Part shown: positions 30,008 through 38,540 of the stretch, piece by piece | Layout: each line of letters begins with the position of its first letter | How positions within the stretch are numbered: the first letter of the stretch is position 1 | Assembly (NCBI GenBank): GCA_024743075.1 | Contig: JANSXG010000009.1 | Span: forward strand, 1-41,078 | Direction: 5' to 3' | DNA: 41,078 bases | Origin: a bacterium | GTDB lineage: Bacteria; Planctomycetota; Phycisphaerae; Phycisphaerales; UBA1924 | The notes under the pieces: generated by a model | What the model was told of the DNA's origin: nothing | The model's input: the letters and a program-made list of their open reading frames with translations, nothing else | Databases searched by the model: none | Program-made: the position numbers and the translations under genes

Positions 30008-30706
30008 GTGTCGAGCAAAGCCAAAGCAAGTAAATCCGAGAAGATCGACCAGTTGATGGAGCAGGCCTCCGCAGCACTCGCGAAGACCGAGTATTTCGAG
30101 TGCGAGCGCCTCGCTCTGGAAGCCCTGAACACGGCCTTCGAGGCCGGCGACTTCGAGCGGATGGCGAGGATCGTGCTTCCGCTCCAGGAAGCACGACGCC
30201 AGAAGCGCCTGGAAGCGTTGGAGTGCAGCACGGTCATCCGGCTGAACGAGGCGGACCAGGAACTGCTTCAGGAGGATGAGCAGGTCGAGGCCGGTTGTTA
30301 CCTGTTCGAACCGCTGCTCGTGGGCGCCGACGGTCGCGACCTGCGCGAACGGGCGAACCAGCAGGGCGTGCCGGTGCTCGTCGTCGTGCGCGAGCCGCGC
30401 ACCAGCGTGGGCGAGTGGCCGATCGTGATGATCGGCCCGCAGACGGTGCGGACGAAAGTCCGCCCCCCCGGGCGCAAAGACGAGGATGAGGTCACCGTCG
30501 AGTGGATGCAGAACGCGAGCGAGGCGCTCGGCGACGCCGCGATCATGCGCGTCGACACAAGCCGGGACGCTTCGGACCAGGTCGGTCAGCTGCTCGACTT
30601 CCTCGGGACCTGTCCCGAGCACGAGAAACTGCACCAGGCGCTCGAGGCAGCCTGTCGCGCCGCGATGAAGGAAGCCGCCGCCAAGGCCGCGAAGAAGGCG
30701 TCCTGA
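30008..30706 (+). CDS. Protein of unknown function with helical N-terminus and lysine/alanine-rich tail
   Basis: A 232-residue soluble protein. The N-terminal third is helical with a repeat-like pattern (IDQLMEQASAALAKTEYFECERLALEALNTAF), like a tetratricopeptide pair. The middle is an alpha/beta stretch (GVPVLVVVREPRTSVGEWPIVMIGPQTVRTKV). The C-terminus is AAMKEAAAKAAKKAS. The GTG at 30008 was chosen; another GTG (29981) lies upstream, and neither has an ideal ribosome site. It pairs with the gene at 29343. A 34-bp perfect palindrome follows. No family recognised. Confidence 0.68.
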   Translation: MSSKAKASKSEKIDQLMEQASAALAKTEYFECERLALEALNTAFEAGDFERMARIVLPLQEARRQKRLEALECSTVIRLNEADQELLQEDEQVEAGCYLFEPLLVGADGRDLRERANQQGVPVLVVVREPRTSVGEWPIVMIGPQTVRTKVRPPGRKDEDEVTVEWMQNASEALGDAAIMRVDTSRDASDQVGQLLDFLGTCPEHEKLHQALEAACRAAMKEAAAKAAKKAS

Positions 30707-30738
30707 CCGACCGAGCCGGACTCAGTTGACCAATGAAG

Positions 30739-30772
30739 ACAGCACGCCCGGCATCGATGCCGGGCGTGCTGT
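30739..30772. terminator. 34-bp perfect palindrome between convergent genes
   Basis: A 17-bp perfect inverted repeat centred on ATCGAT (between 30755 and 30756), with arms rich in GC (GCACGCCCGGC). It lies 33 bases after one stop and 45 bases before the convergent stop. There is no T-run on either side, so a Rho-independent function is uncertain. A bidirectional transcript-end or RNase-blocking hairpin is the simplest reading. Confidence 0.55.
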
Positions 30773-30816
30773 GTTGAGGAGGTCCGAGAGTGTGATTCGG
30801 ATGAGTGCGCGGGGGC

Positions 30817-31113
30817 TTACCAGTCGCTGCGACGGTTGCGGCTGTATCTCTCGTTGCGGGCGTTCTGGTCGCCGATGATCGCGCCGCCGACCGCACCGGA
30901 GATCGCACCGATCGCAGCACCGTCGCCTTCGTTGCCCGAGAGGGCGCCGATGCCGAGGCCCGCCAAGGCTCCGAGCGCGGCGCCCGAAAGGGCACCTTCG
31001 CCGGCGTTGTTACAGCCGACGGAAACGAAGGCCATCGAACTCGCGAGGGCACCCGCCAGCACGACGCGAACGCCGCGTGAAGCAAGGCCGGAGCGTGATT
31101 CTGTGCGTGCCAT
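30817..31113 (-). CDS. Glycine-zipper lipoprotein
   Basis: A 98-residue protein. The signal peptide ends in a lipobox FVSVGC (C34). A glycine zipper follows (ALSGAALGALAGLGIGALSG, then GAAIGAISGAVGGAIIGDQN; about 41-83), with glycines every four residues. The tail is basic and aromatic (NERYSRNRRSDW). Such proteins sit in or at the outer membrane and are often of the 17-kDa antigen or OmpA-associated type; specific function unknown. AAAGGA lies about 10 bases before the ATG. Confidence 0.82.
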   Translation of the reverse strand: MARTESRSGLASRGVRVVLAGALASSMAFVSVGCNNAGEGALSGAALGALAGLGIGALSGNEGDGAAIGAISGAVGGAIIGDQNARNERYSRNRRSDW

Positions 31114-31294
31114 GGTGGTCTGTCCTTTCTCTCCCCGGGGCCTCCCCGGTTCGGTCATTCGAAGAGGGGATACAAGGCTGGTCCAAGACCGGTTGCATCC
31201 GTACAGTGAACGGACGGGCGCAGGCCCCTATTCCACAGACTCTTACCGGGTTCGTCCGCATCTCCAGGCGGCGTGTTCGGTCGGAGGGATCTCC

Positions 31295-31564
31295 ATGTTT
31301 CGTCGTATCCTGAGCCGACGCGTCCTCATCGAAGCCGGAGAACGGGCCCGGATGACCCACTCCTTGTGGCTTACCCACCATTTAGTGGGTCGATCCCGGA
31401 TCGGCGGCGGAAACCCCGGTCGAGCGGCCTCGGGCTTGCCCGAGATCCCCAGCCGGAAGGTCGACGACGGCGGGTTCGACAAGATCATGGCGACGCCCCT
31501 CGGAAAAGCATGGGCGGAAGACTGGTGGCACGGGGCCATCGAGCAGGTCCGGGATGTGGAGTAA
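31295..31564 (+). CDS. Small protein of unknown function
   Basis: An 89-residue basic protein with a strong ribosome site (CGGAGGG) seven bases before the ATG. It is arginine-rich at the start (MFRRILSRRVLIEAGERAR), has a glycine-rich middle, and ends in a tryptophan-containing acidic helix (PLGKAWAEDWWHGAIEQVRDVE). No family, signal peptide or membrane segment is seen. Its coding DNA contains a hairpin-forming set of repeats (GACCCACT 31354-31361, ACCCAC 31373-31378, AGTGGGTC 31384-31391). The good ribosome site supports coding, but the protein could be lineage-restricted. Confidence 0.55.
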   Translation: MFRRILSRRVLIEAGERARMTHSLWLTHHLVGRSRIGGGNPGRAASGLPEIPSRKVDDGGFDKIMATPLGKAWAEDWWHGAIEQVRDVE

Positions 31565-31692
31565 CCTGTCTTTCCGCGTCGCGAAAGGCGCGATAACAGC
31601 GGCCGCCTTTGACCCGTTCCCCTGAACCGGTCGATATCGACCCGGTACGACCCCGCGTACGCGATTCGCCACGCCAAGAGGACACGCGCCCC

Positions 31693-32610
31693 ATGACCGA
31701 CCAGGCCGACCCCACGACTGAACCGAACGCCGAACAGCCGACAAGCGCGACGGGTCCCATCCGCACGAGGGTCGCGCCGCGCTGGATGCGCAAGATGGTG
31801 ATCTTCCTGATCGTGTGCTTCGGGCTCGGCACGTGGGGGCTGCTCGACGCGGCGGTCATCTATCCCAATCGGGGTGAGCGATACAGTCAGTTCATGCTTG
31901 CGGAGTATCTCGGCCACGCCAACACGATCGGAGTGCTCCCGATCGCGCGACGAGTGAACGTCGATGACCCCGAAGCGGCGCTCGCCGATCTTGAAGCGCG
32001 TCGGGACCAGCTCAACGACTTTGAGGAGTTCCGGCTGCGCTGGCTCAAGTCGCTCGAACCGATTCACGGCAAACAGCTCACGGGCCTCACTCAGCAGAAT
32101 CAGGAGATGGCCGCCCGAGGCGCGGAACAGCGCGAGGACACGGTCACGGTGTTCGTGGACCCCGCCGCGAAGCACGCCGAACTCACGTCGGCGCTGCAGG
32201 GCGCGTCGGCGCCGAAGCCGCTGTCGCAGGCCGACATCGCCGTGCAGTGGCTGATCTGCGCCGCCGGCTACCTCGGCTCCTTGTTCATCGTCTTCCGGAT
32301 CGTGCAGACGAAGTCGACGGTCTACCGCTACGAGCCGGAAGCCCACAAGCTCATCCTTCCCGGCGGGAAGACGATCACGCCCGACGAGATCGAGGTCGTC
32401 GATAAATCCAAGTGGCACAAGTTCTTCGTCACGCTGGACCTGAAGGGGGGCGAGTCTCACAAGTTCGACCTGCTTCGCTTCGAGCCGCTGGAAGAGTGGA
32501 TCCTCGATATGGAAGAGTCCGACCCGCGCCTCCGCGCCGCTCGCGAAGAAGCCGAGGAGGACGAGCACGAGGACGCTGATTCGGGCACCGAGGACGACCA
32601 GCAGCCCTGA
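31693..32610 (+). CDS. Two-pass membrane protein of unknown function
   Basis: A 305-residue protein. A charged N-terminus precedes a first transmembrane helix at about 36-56 (MVIFLIVCFGLGTWGLLDAAVIY). A mostly helical soluble region follows (60-190; DPEAALADLEARRDQLNDFEEFRLRW). A second transmembrane helix lies at about 198-213 (QWLICAAGYLGSLFIVFRIV). Then a beta-rich C-terminal domain (YRYEPEAHKLILPGG, KFFVTLDLKGGESHKFDLLRF), resembling a PH-like or DUF-type cytoplasmic domain, and a very acidic tail. By topology the loop between helices should be periplasmic. Family not recognised. It precedes the DUF456 gene by 67 bases. Confidence 0.72.
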   Translation: MTDQADPTTEPNAEQPTSATGPIRTRVAPRWMRKMVIFLIVCFGLGTWGLLDAAVIYPNRGERYSQFMLAEYLGHANTIGVLPIARRVNVDDPEAALADLEARRDQLNDFEEFRLRWLKSLEPIHGKQLTGLTQQNQEMAARGAEQREDTVTVFVDPAAKHAELTSALQGASAPKPLSQADIAVQWLICAAGYLGSLFIVFRIVQTKSTVYRYEPEAHKLILPGGKTITPDEIEVVDKSKWHKFFVTLDLKGGESHKFDLLRFEPLEEWILDMEESDPRLRAAREEAEEDEHEDADSGTEDDQQP

Positions 32611-32677
32611 GCGAAACGCGCTCGTCGGGGATCCCAGCAATGGGGCGTGAGGGCCCTATGCTCCTGCTGGTTTCGCC

Positions 32678-33193
32678 ATGGACATCGTCATCGCCATCCT
32701 GTTCACGCTCTCCAGTTTCCTGCTGGTCTTTGCTGTCCTGCTGACGCTGCCCGGCACCTGGCTCATGGTGCTGATGGCGATGCTGCTGAACCTGACGATG
32801 GACAGCGACCCGTTCTCGTGGTGGACGATCGGAATCGCGATCGCGCTCGCCGGTCTCGGTGAATTGCTGGAGCTCGTGGCCGGTGGGGCCGGCGCGAAAG
32901 CGATGGGGGCGTCCAAGCGCTCGGTCGTGGCCTCGGTGCTGGGCGGCATCGTCGGCGCGATCCTCGGAACAATCCTGCTCCCCGTGCCGATCATCGGGAC
33001 CATTCTCGGCTCGGCGCTCGGTGCCGGTGCCGGAGCGGTTGTTTTTGAGTTCACGATCGCCGACCGTCGCGATCTCAAGCACCTTCGCGGCATCGGCACC
33101 GGGGCGTTTACCGGTCGGCTGCTCGCTACCGTGCTGAAGACCGTTGTGGCGCTCGTGATGGCGGTGATGCTCAGCGTCGCGGCGTTTGTGTGA
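32678..33193 (+). CDS. DUF456 family membrane protein
   Basis: A 171-residue polytopic membrane protein. It has helices at about 3-24, 28-40, 48-70, 85-125 (GGIVGAILGTILLPVPIIGTILGSALGAGAGAVVFE) and 148-170. The small-residue-rich stretch with LPVPIIGTILG and the segment GELLELVAGGAGAKAMGASKRS are the hallmarks of DUF456. Function is unknown. Its stop codon touches the stop of the convergent glgP gene; no terminator lies between. Confidence 0.85.
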   Translation: MDIVIAILFTLSSFLLVFAVLLTLPGTWLMVLMAMLLNLTMDSDPFSWWTIGIAIALAGLGELLELVAGGAGAKAMGASKRSVVASVLGGIVGAILGTILLPVPIIGTILGSALGAGAGAVVFEFTIADRRDLKHLRGIGTGAFTGRLLATVLKTVVALVMAVMLSVAAFV

Positions 33194-35872
33194 TTACGTC
33201 GTCGACGCGGTCACCGGGCTGGTTGACTTGGCGGGGTTCGATTCGCCGATGCGCACCGTTGGGGCGTCCTTGTCCCAGGTGATCAGACCGGGGATGAGCG
33301 TGCCGACGATCCGCTCGTCTCGGGGGACGACGCGCACCGCGAAGCCGCGACGCCCGGAGCCCGTCGGGCGGAACTCTCCCGTGAACAGCTGCAGGCCGGT
33401 GTGCTCGTCTGCGCCGCCGGATGGCCTCATGTCGACCGTTCCGGCGTGCACGATGTCGCCGAGCGAGGTGACCTCGCCGGTGTAGAGCTGCACCCGCACT
33501 TCGTCGGGTCCAAGTTCGCCGAGCTGGATCGACGCGTTGACGCGCACGGTCGAGGTGATCGGCATCGAGGCGGTCGCGTCGGTCTCGACTCGTTTCACGG
33601 CCACCTGCTGCCAAAGGTGGCGCAATCGCCCGACCTGCTGGCTGAGTTCGGTCGCCCCGCGCAAGCCTTCGGCGTGCAGATCGCGACCGATGGCGTGGGC
33701 CCGGACGTAGTACTGATCGGTGTAGTCCGCGACCATCCTGTTGGTCGAAAACTCGGGGGTGAGGTGGCGCATGCACGCCTTCACGCGCGCGATCCAGGTC
33801 TTCGGCACTCCGGACTGGTTGCGCGAGTAGAACTCCGGAAGGATCTGGCGCTCAAGAAGGTCGTACAGCGCGCGGCTTTCGATGGCGTCTTCCATCGCGT
33901 GGTCGTCGTAGTACTCGCCTTTGCCGATCGCGAAGCCGAGTTCCGGGCGATACGCCTCGTCCCACCAGCCGTCGAGGATCGAGCAGTTGATGCAGCCGTT
34001 CATGGCGGCCTTCATGCCGGATGTGCCCGATGCCTCCATGCCGCGACGGGGCGTGTTCAGCCACAGGTCGCAGCCCTGGATCATGCGCCGCGCCACATCC
34101 ATGTCATAGTCTTCGAGGAACACGATGCGCCGGAACGCCGGCTCGGACTCGCTGAGCTTGACCAGTTCGCGGATCAGTTCCTTGCCGGGTCGGTCGGCGG
34201 GGTGGGCCTTGCCGGCGATCAGCAACTGGACGGGGCGATCGTGGTTTGTGAACAGGCGACGCAGGCGATCGACATCGCTCATGAGCAGCGTGCCTCGCTT
34301 GTAGGTGGCGAAGCGGCGCGCGAAGCCGATCGTGAAGACGTTGGGATCGAGCGCACCGGTGGCGGTCTCGATCTCGTCGGGGGTCGCGTTCCGCTCGGTC
34401 AGTTGCGTGCGGATGCGGTTGCGACACCATGTGATCAGCGACTGTCGACGCTGCTGGCGGAACGACCAGAGTTCCTCGTCGGGGATGTCGTTCACCGCGC
34501 TGTACAGCTTGTGGTCCATCGCGTCGAGCTGCCACTCGTGACCGAGGTAGCGGTCGTAGATCTGGCTCAGGTCGCGGCTGATCCAGGAGCGGGCGTGCAC
34601 CCCGTTGGTCACATGGCCGATCGGGACCTCCTGCTCGGGCACCTCCGGCCAGATGTGGCGCCACATGTCGCGCGAGACGTGTCCGTGCAGTTTGGAGACG
34701 CCGTTGGCGAACTGGCTGCAGCGCAGCGCGAGAATCGCCATGGAGAAGAACTCGTCGCGATCGAACGGATTGGCCCGACCGAGCGAGAGCAGGTGATCGA
34801 GGTTCGTGCCGAGCCCGGCGAGCGTGTGCCCGAGGTAACGCTCGACGAGATCCGGGCTGAAGCGATCGATGCCGGCGGGAACCGGGGTGTGGGTCGTGAA
34901 GACGTTGTTGGCCGCGGCGGCCTCGCGTGCCGCCTCGAAACTCACGCCGTGTTGTTCGCGGAGGGTGCGGATGCGTTCGAGACTCAGGAACGCCGCGTGC
35001 CCCTCGTTGATGTGGTAGACGGTGGGGCGCTCGCCGATCTTGGCGAGGGCGCGCGTGCCGCCGATGCCGAGGATGATCTCCTGCTGGATGCGCATCTCGA
35101 CATCGCCGCCGTAGAGGTTCTTGGTGATGTCGCGGTCGGCCCGGTTGTTCTCAGGGAAATTCGTGTCGAGCAGGTACAGCGGCACGCGACCGACGTCGCA
35201 CTGCCAGATCCCGACGGTCACCTCGCGACCGGGCAATTCGACCTTCACGCGATACTGCTCGTTGGTTTCGGGGTCGATCAGGCGGCGGATCGGCTGATTG
35301 GGAAAGTCGAGGTCCGGGTAGGTTTCCTGCTGGTAGCCGTCGGCGTTGAGGTATTGGTGGAAGTATCCGCATCGGTAGAGCAGGCCCACGCCGCAGAGCG
35401 GGATCCCGAGTTCGGCGGATGACTTGAGGTGGTCGCCGGCGAGCACGCCGAGACCGCCGGAGTAGATCTGGAAGCACTCGGTGAGTCCGAACTCGGCCGA
35501 GAAGTAGGCGATGCGAACCGATTCATCGGAGCCCGCACGGCTCCTGAGCAGATCGGCGTGTTGACGATCGAACCAGGTCGCACGCTCTTTGTGCTCGGCG
35601 AACCGCGAATGGACCAGGCTGAGCGCGTGGAGGAACGAGCGGTCCTGCGCGATGCGCTCGAGGCGCTGCTGATCGAGGCTGCCCAGAAGTTTTACTGGGT
35701 TGTGCCCGGTGCTCTCCCAGAGTTCGCGGTCCAGACGAACGAACAGTTCAACCGCTTCCGGGTGCCATGTCCACCAGAGGTTGTGGGCGATCTCGCGAAG
35801 CGGCTCAAGCTGCTTCGGGAGGTTCGGGACGACGCGGAAACTGCGGATGTTGGCTTGTCCGGCGTGAAGCAT
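33194..35872 (-). CDS. glgP: Alpha-glucan phosphorylase (short-N-terminal, thermostable-type)
   Basis: An 892-residue GT35 phosphorylase of the branch that begins with LREIAHNLWWTWHPEAVELF instead of the glycogen-phosphorylase N-terminus. It has FSAEFGLTECFQIYSGGLGVLAGDHLKS and HINEGHAAFLSLERIR (active-site region), and ATYKRGTLL. The PLP-binding segment is RRGMEASGTSGMKAAMNG with Schiff-base K621. It releases glucose-1-phosphate from storage glucans. The C-terminal about 120 residues form an extra beta-rich domain (VRVQLYTGEV, QLFTGEFRPTGSG) common in this subfamily. It is a single-gene unit in this window; no glgA or glgB is adjacent. Confidence 0.95.
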   Translation of the reverse strand: MLHAGQANIRSFRVVPNLPKQLEPLREIAHNLWWTWHPEAVELFVRLDRELWESTGHNPVKLLGSLDQQRLERIAQDRSFLHALSLVHSRFAEHKERATWFDRQHADLLRSRAGSDESVRIAYFSAEFGLTECFQIYSGGLGVLAGDHLKSSAELGIPLCGVGLLYRCGYFHQYLNADGYQQETYPDLDFPNQPIRRLIDPETNEQYRVKVELPGREVTVGIWQCDVGRVPLYLLDTNFPENNRADRDITKNLYGGDVEMRIQQEIILGIGGTRALAKIGERPTVYHINEGHAAFLSLERIRTLREQHGVSFEAAREAAAANNVFTTHTPVPAGIDRFSPDLVERYLGHTLAGLGTNLDHLLSLGRANPFDRDEFFSMAILALRCSQFANGVSKLHGHVSRDMWRHIWPEVPEQEVPIGHVTNGVHARSWISRDLSQIYDRYLGHEWQLDAMDHKLYSAVNDIPDEELWSFRQQRRQSLITWCRNRIRTQLTERNATPDEIETATGALDPNVFTIGFARRFATYKRGTLLMSDVDRLRRLFTNHDRPVQLLIAGKAHPADRPGKELIRELVKLSESEPAFRRIVFLEDYDMDVARRMIQGCDLWLNTPRRGMEASGTSGMKAAMNGCINCSILDGWWDEAYRPELGFAIGKGEYYDDHAMEDAIESRALYDLLERQILPEFYSRNQSGVPKTWIARVKACMRHLTPEFSTNRMVADYTDQYYVRAHAIGRDLHAEGLRGATELSQQVGRLRHLWQQVAVKRVETDATASMPITSTVRVNASIQLGELGPDEVRVQLYTGEVTSLGDIVHAGTVDMRPSGGADEHTGLQLFTGEFRPTGSGRRGFAVRVVPRDERIVGTLIPGLITWDKDAPTVRIGESNPAKSTSPVTASTT

Positions 35873-35970
35873 GGTGGCTCAATCCAGAATCAGGGGGTAC
35901 GGGCTTGGAGACAACCGGAATTATCGGCGACGGGCGTGGGTCGGGGGAGGCGAATCGGAGGATGCGCACG

Positions 35971-35994
35971 AAAAAGCCCCGGTTGGCCGGGGCC
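35971..35994 (-). terminator. Intrinsic terminator of the entericidin-like gene
   Basis: GCCCCGG (35976-35982) pairs with CCGGGGC (35987-35993). On the minus strand the stem is followed by TTTTT (A-run 35971-35975). It lies 28 bases after the small lipoprotein's stop codon and just upstream of glgP on the same strand, keeping the two transcripts apart. Confidence 0.82.
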
Positions 35995-36021
35995 TTCGAC
36001 TTGCTCGGCGTCCGGCGGATC

Positions 36022-36201
36022 TCATTTGTCGCCGTTGATTGCGTCCGCAGTGGCTTGCGAGGCGTGCTGGATGTCCTTGCCCACGCCCTCGATGGTGCTG
36101 CAGCCAGGGAGGCTGAACGACGCCACGGCGAAGCAGACTGCTCCGAGCAGGCTAAGGGCGATGCCGGAAACCGGACGACGGATGATCGAGCGTATGGCCA
36201 T
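36022..36201 (-). CDS. Entericidin-like small lipoprotein
   Basis: A 59-residue lipoprotein: basic start (MAIRSIIRRP), hydrophobic signal (GIALSLLGAVCFAVASFS), lipobox LPGC with lipidated C34, then STIEGVGKDIQHASQATADAI. This matches the entericidin A/B pattern (C-x-T-x-x-G-x-GKDI). Entericidins of enterobacteria form an antidote/toxin pair of cell-envelope lipoproteins; only one copy is present here, so a toxin-antidote role is not implied. AAGGAG lies nine bases before the ATG. It is monocistronic, with its own terminator. Confidence 0.82.
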   Translation of the reverse strand: MAIRSIIRRPVSGIALSLLGAVCFAVASFSLPGCSTIEGVGKDIQHASQATADAINGDK

Positions 36202-36488
36202 AATGAGTCTCCTTGGATGAACGCCTCGGGCGCGAACCGGGGAAACTGTATGCCGAATCGTTCCGGATGGCTGCGCAATCGCGGGTGACCCGGTTTCGGG
36301 CCATCCGCGAGATCCCTGGGAACGGGGTTGTTCGAGCGAGGGTGACATACCCGTCGCTGCGCCCGATCACTGGATTGCTGACTCGACGCGACCTTGGCGA
36401 CGGGCCTCCGGACGCGACTATCGACCGGCGGCGGCCACGGCTTCACCCGCGCCGGTGAAAATCACGCGGTCCCTGTGGCCTACCCGCT
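36202..36488. other. Intergenic region between murJ and the entericidin-like gene
   Basis: No gene is supported. It should hold the promoter of the small lipoprotein. Near the murJ end a nested inverted repeat is seen: GGCCAC/GTGGCC enclosing TTCACC-n6-GGTGAA, roughly 36433-36480. It has no T-run and may be a transcript-end structure. Confidence 0.4.
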
Positions 36489-38540
36489 CTATCGCGCGAG
36501 GACGGCGCGCAACTCCGTGCGCTTCAGCGCGACCGCGAGCCCGGCATAAACGGCAGCCCCCACACCGGTCTGGGACAACACGAGCGCTGCGCTTCCGAGC
36601 CTGCCGGTAGCGTCAAACGGCCAGAGCAGCCCGACGCCGAACACGCAGATCGCCAGCGCAACCGAGGTGGTGACAGTGAGCGTGACCGAAACGGTCGCCT
36701 CGCGCGTGATGAGCGGCGTGCTTGCCAGCGACCGGATGCGTCGTTTGGCGAACCACGCGAGCGCGATCACCTGAGCCCACGCCGTGACGCTCGTGGCGAT
36801 CGCCAGCCCTGCCTCGGCGAACGGCCAGATGAGCGCCATATTGAGCGCGATGTTGCACAGCACGATCACGATGCCGATCCGCATCGGTGTCCGCATGTCG
36901 TCGCAGGCGTAGTACGCGCGGGTGAGCACCTGGGAGATACTCGCCGCGATGATGGCCGGGGTGTATGCGAGCAGGATCCATCGCACCCGCTCGGCGCTTT
37001 CCGAGGCGAGCCCGCCTTCACCGGTCGCTCCGTAGACCGCGCCGACAAGCGGTTCGGCGACGAGCGCCAGGCCGACGGCCGCCGGGATCGCGATGAACAG
37101 TGAGGTTCGCAGGCCGAGCCGGAGCGTTTTCCCGAACTGCTCGGCGTCGTCCGAGGTCCGCGCGAGCGCCGGGAAGACCGCCGTCGCGATGGCGATTGCG
37201 AACACGCCGAGCGGCAACTGGTAGAGGCGCTGTCCGAAGTAGAGAACCGCCGCCGACGAGGTATCGAGCGGGTAGATCACGCCGTCGGCACCGCCGAAGA
37301 TGAGCCGCTGGCCTTCCGGCGTGTTCATGATGACCGGCAGGCCGGCGATGAGCGCGTCGATCAGCACCCCGATCTGGACGGTTCCGAGGCCGATGAGCAC
37401 CGGCACCATCCGCTTCAGCATCAGTTTGAGTCGCGGACGGGCGTCGTGCGTGCTGCTCGTCCAGCCGGCAAGTCCGCGCAGGTCGAGCAGGCACCAGATG
37501 AGCTGAAGCACGCCGGCAACCGTGACGGAGACCCCGAGCGCGATCGCGATGTCCGGGAGCGACCAGTCAAGGATGACGCCGGTCGCGCAGGCCGCGGTGA
37601 TGAGGCAGGCGTTAAGCAGGATCGGTGCTCCTGCCTGCGCGCTGAAGCGTCCTCGGACCTGCAGCATCGCTCCGAGCAGCGCGGTCACGCAGACCAGCGG
37701 CATGAACGGGAGCATGATCATCGTCAGAACGACGACATCGTGGCTCGTCGAGCCGGCTTCAAGCGATCCGAGCACGATCAGCAGCACGAGTTCCGCGAGG
37801 ATCACGAACCCGCCGAGACCCGCGGCGAGCGCACCGCTCGTCAGCGAGGCAAACCGGGCCGCCGCGGGTGGATCGTCGCGACAGAGTCGCGTGTACTCGG
37901 GCACAAACGCGGCGGTCAGAGCGCCCTCGCCGAACAGCCGTCGAAAGACATTCGGAATAACGAAAGCGGTGAAGAACGACGACGCGATCGCGCTCGCGCC
38001 CAACACGAGAGCGATCACCGCGTCGCGGGTCAGTCCCAGAACGCGGCTCGCCAGCGTGAGCATCGCGAAGGTGCGCGCATGGTTCAGGAAGTCGTCGTCG
38101 GGTTCGGCTGGTTCGGTTCGCGACCGGCTGCCGGTGTTGTGCCGGGCCCCACGGAGCCATCTGGAGAGGGACCAGAGAGCCGCGATGAGACCGACCGACC
38201 CCACGCCGAGGAGATTCGCCCAGAGGTCCGACCGATCGACCGTGCGTCCCAGACCGGGCAGCGCCTGGGACGCCTCATCCACCGTGGCGACGCACGCCCC
38301 GGCGATCGTTGCGAGGAACACGCTCTTGGCTCCGAGCGGTCGGCCTAGCCAGCTGGTCGCCATGAGGAGCCAGGTCCAGAGTCCGAAGGCGGTCGCGTGC
38401 ACGATGATGTCCGGACGCTCGATCGGCGCTTCGATCCGCAGCTTCGGCCAGTGCGTCAGCGTGGCGAGGACCAGCGCGTACACCGGGAACGCGAGCGTTG
38501 CCCAGCCCCGGGGGCGTCCGCGCGGCTCGTGACCGGTCAC
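36489..38540 (-). CDS. murJ: MurJ lipid II flippase with N-terminal VanZ-like domain
   Basis: A 683-residue membrane protein. Residues about 12-128 form a VanZ-like domain: four hydrophobic segments with H48 (IIVHATAFGLW), E89 and Q92 (DEASQALPGLGR), D102, and N109/G112 (SDLWANLLGVG), the family pattern of conserved polar residues. A hydrophilic linker (130-150) leads to a full-length MurJ/MviN (151-683): FAMLTLASRVLGLTRDAVIA, AFVIPNVFRRLFGEGALTAAFVP, YQLPLGVFAIAIATAVFPALAR. MurJ flips lipid II to the periplasm for peptidoglycan synthesis. Its ATG overlaps the parA stop by four bases, implying coupled translation. The frame is continuous across the fusion. Confidence 0.88.
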   Translation of the reverse strand: MTGHEPRGRPRGWATLAFPVYALVLATLTHWPKLRIEAPIERPDIIVHATAFGLWTWLLMATSWLGRPLGAKSVFLATIAGACVATVDEASQALPGLGRTVDRSDLWANLLGVGSVGLIAALWSLSRWLRGARHNTGSRSRTEPAEPDDDFLNHARTFAMLTLASRVLGLTRDAVIALVLGASAIASSFFTAFVIPNVFRRLFGEGALTAAFVPEYTRLCRDDPPAAARFASLTSGALAAGLGGFVILAELVLLIVLGSLEAGSTSHDVVVLTMIMLPFMPLVCVTALLGAMLQVRGRFSAQAGAPILLNACLITAACATGVILDWSLPDIAIALGVSVTVAGVLQLIWCLLDLRGLAGWTSSTHDARPRLKLMLKRMVPVLIGLGTVQIGVLIDALIAGLPVIMNTPEGQRLIFGGADGVIYPLDTSSAAVLYFGQRLYQLPLGVFAIAIATAVFPALARTSDDAEQFGKTLRLGLRTSLFIAIPAAVGLALVAEPLVGAVYGATGEGGLASESAERVRWILLAYTPAIIAASISQVLTRAYYACDDMRTPMRIGIVIVLCNIALNMALIWPFAEAGLAIATSVTAWAQVIALAWFAKRRIRSLASTPLITREATVSVTLTVTTSVALAICVFGVGLLWPFDATGRLGSAALVLSQTGVGAAVYAGLAVALKRTELRAVLAR

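Noticed and set aside
33401-35422. Long plus-strand open frame (673 codons) opposite glgP
   Set aside because: Shadow of the glucan phosphorylase gene caused by high GC3; no motif or ribosome site.
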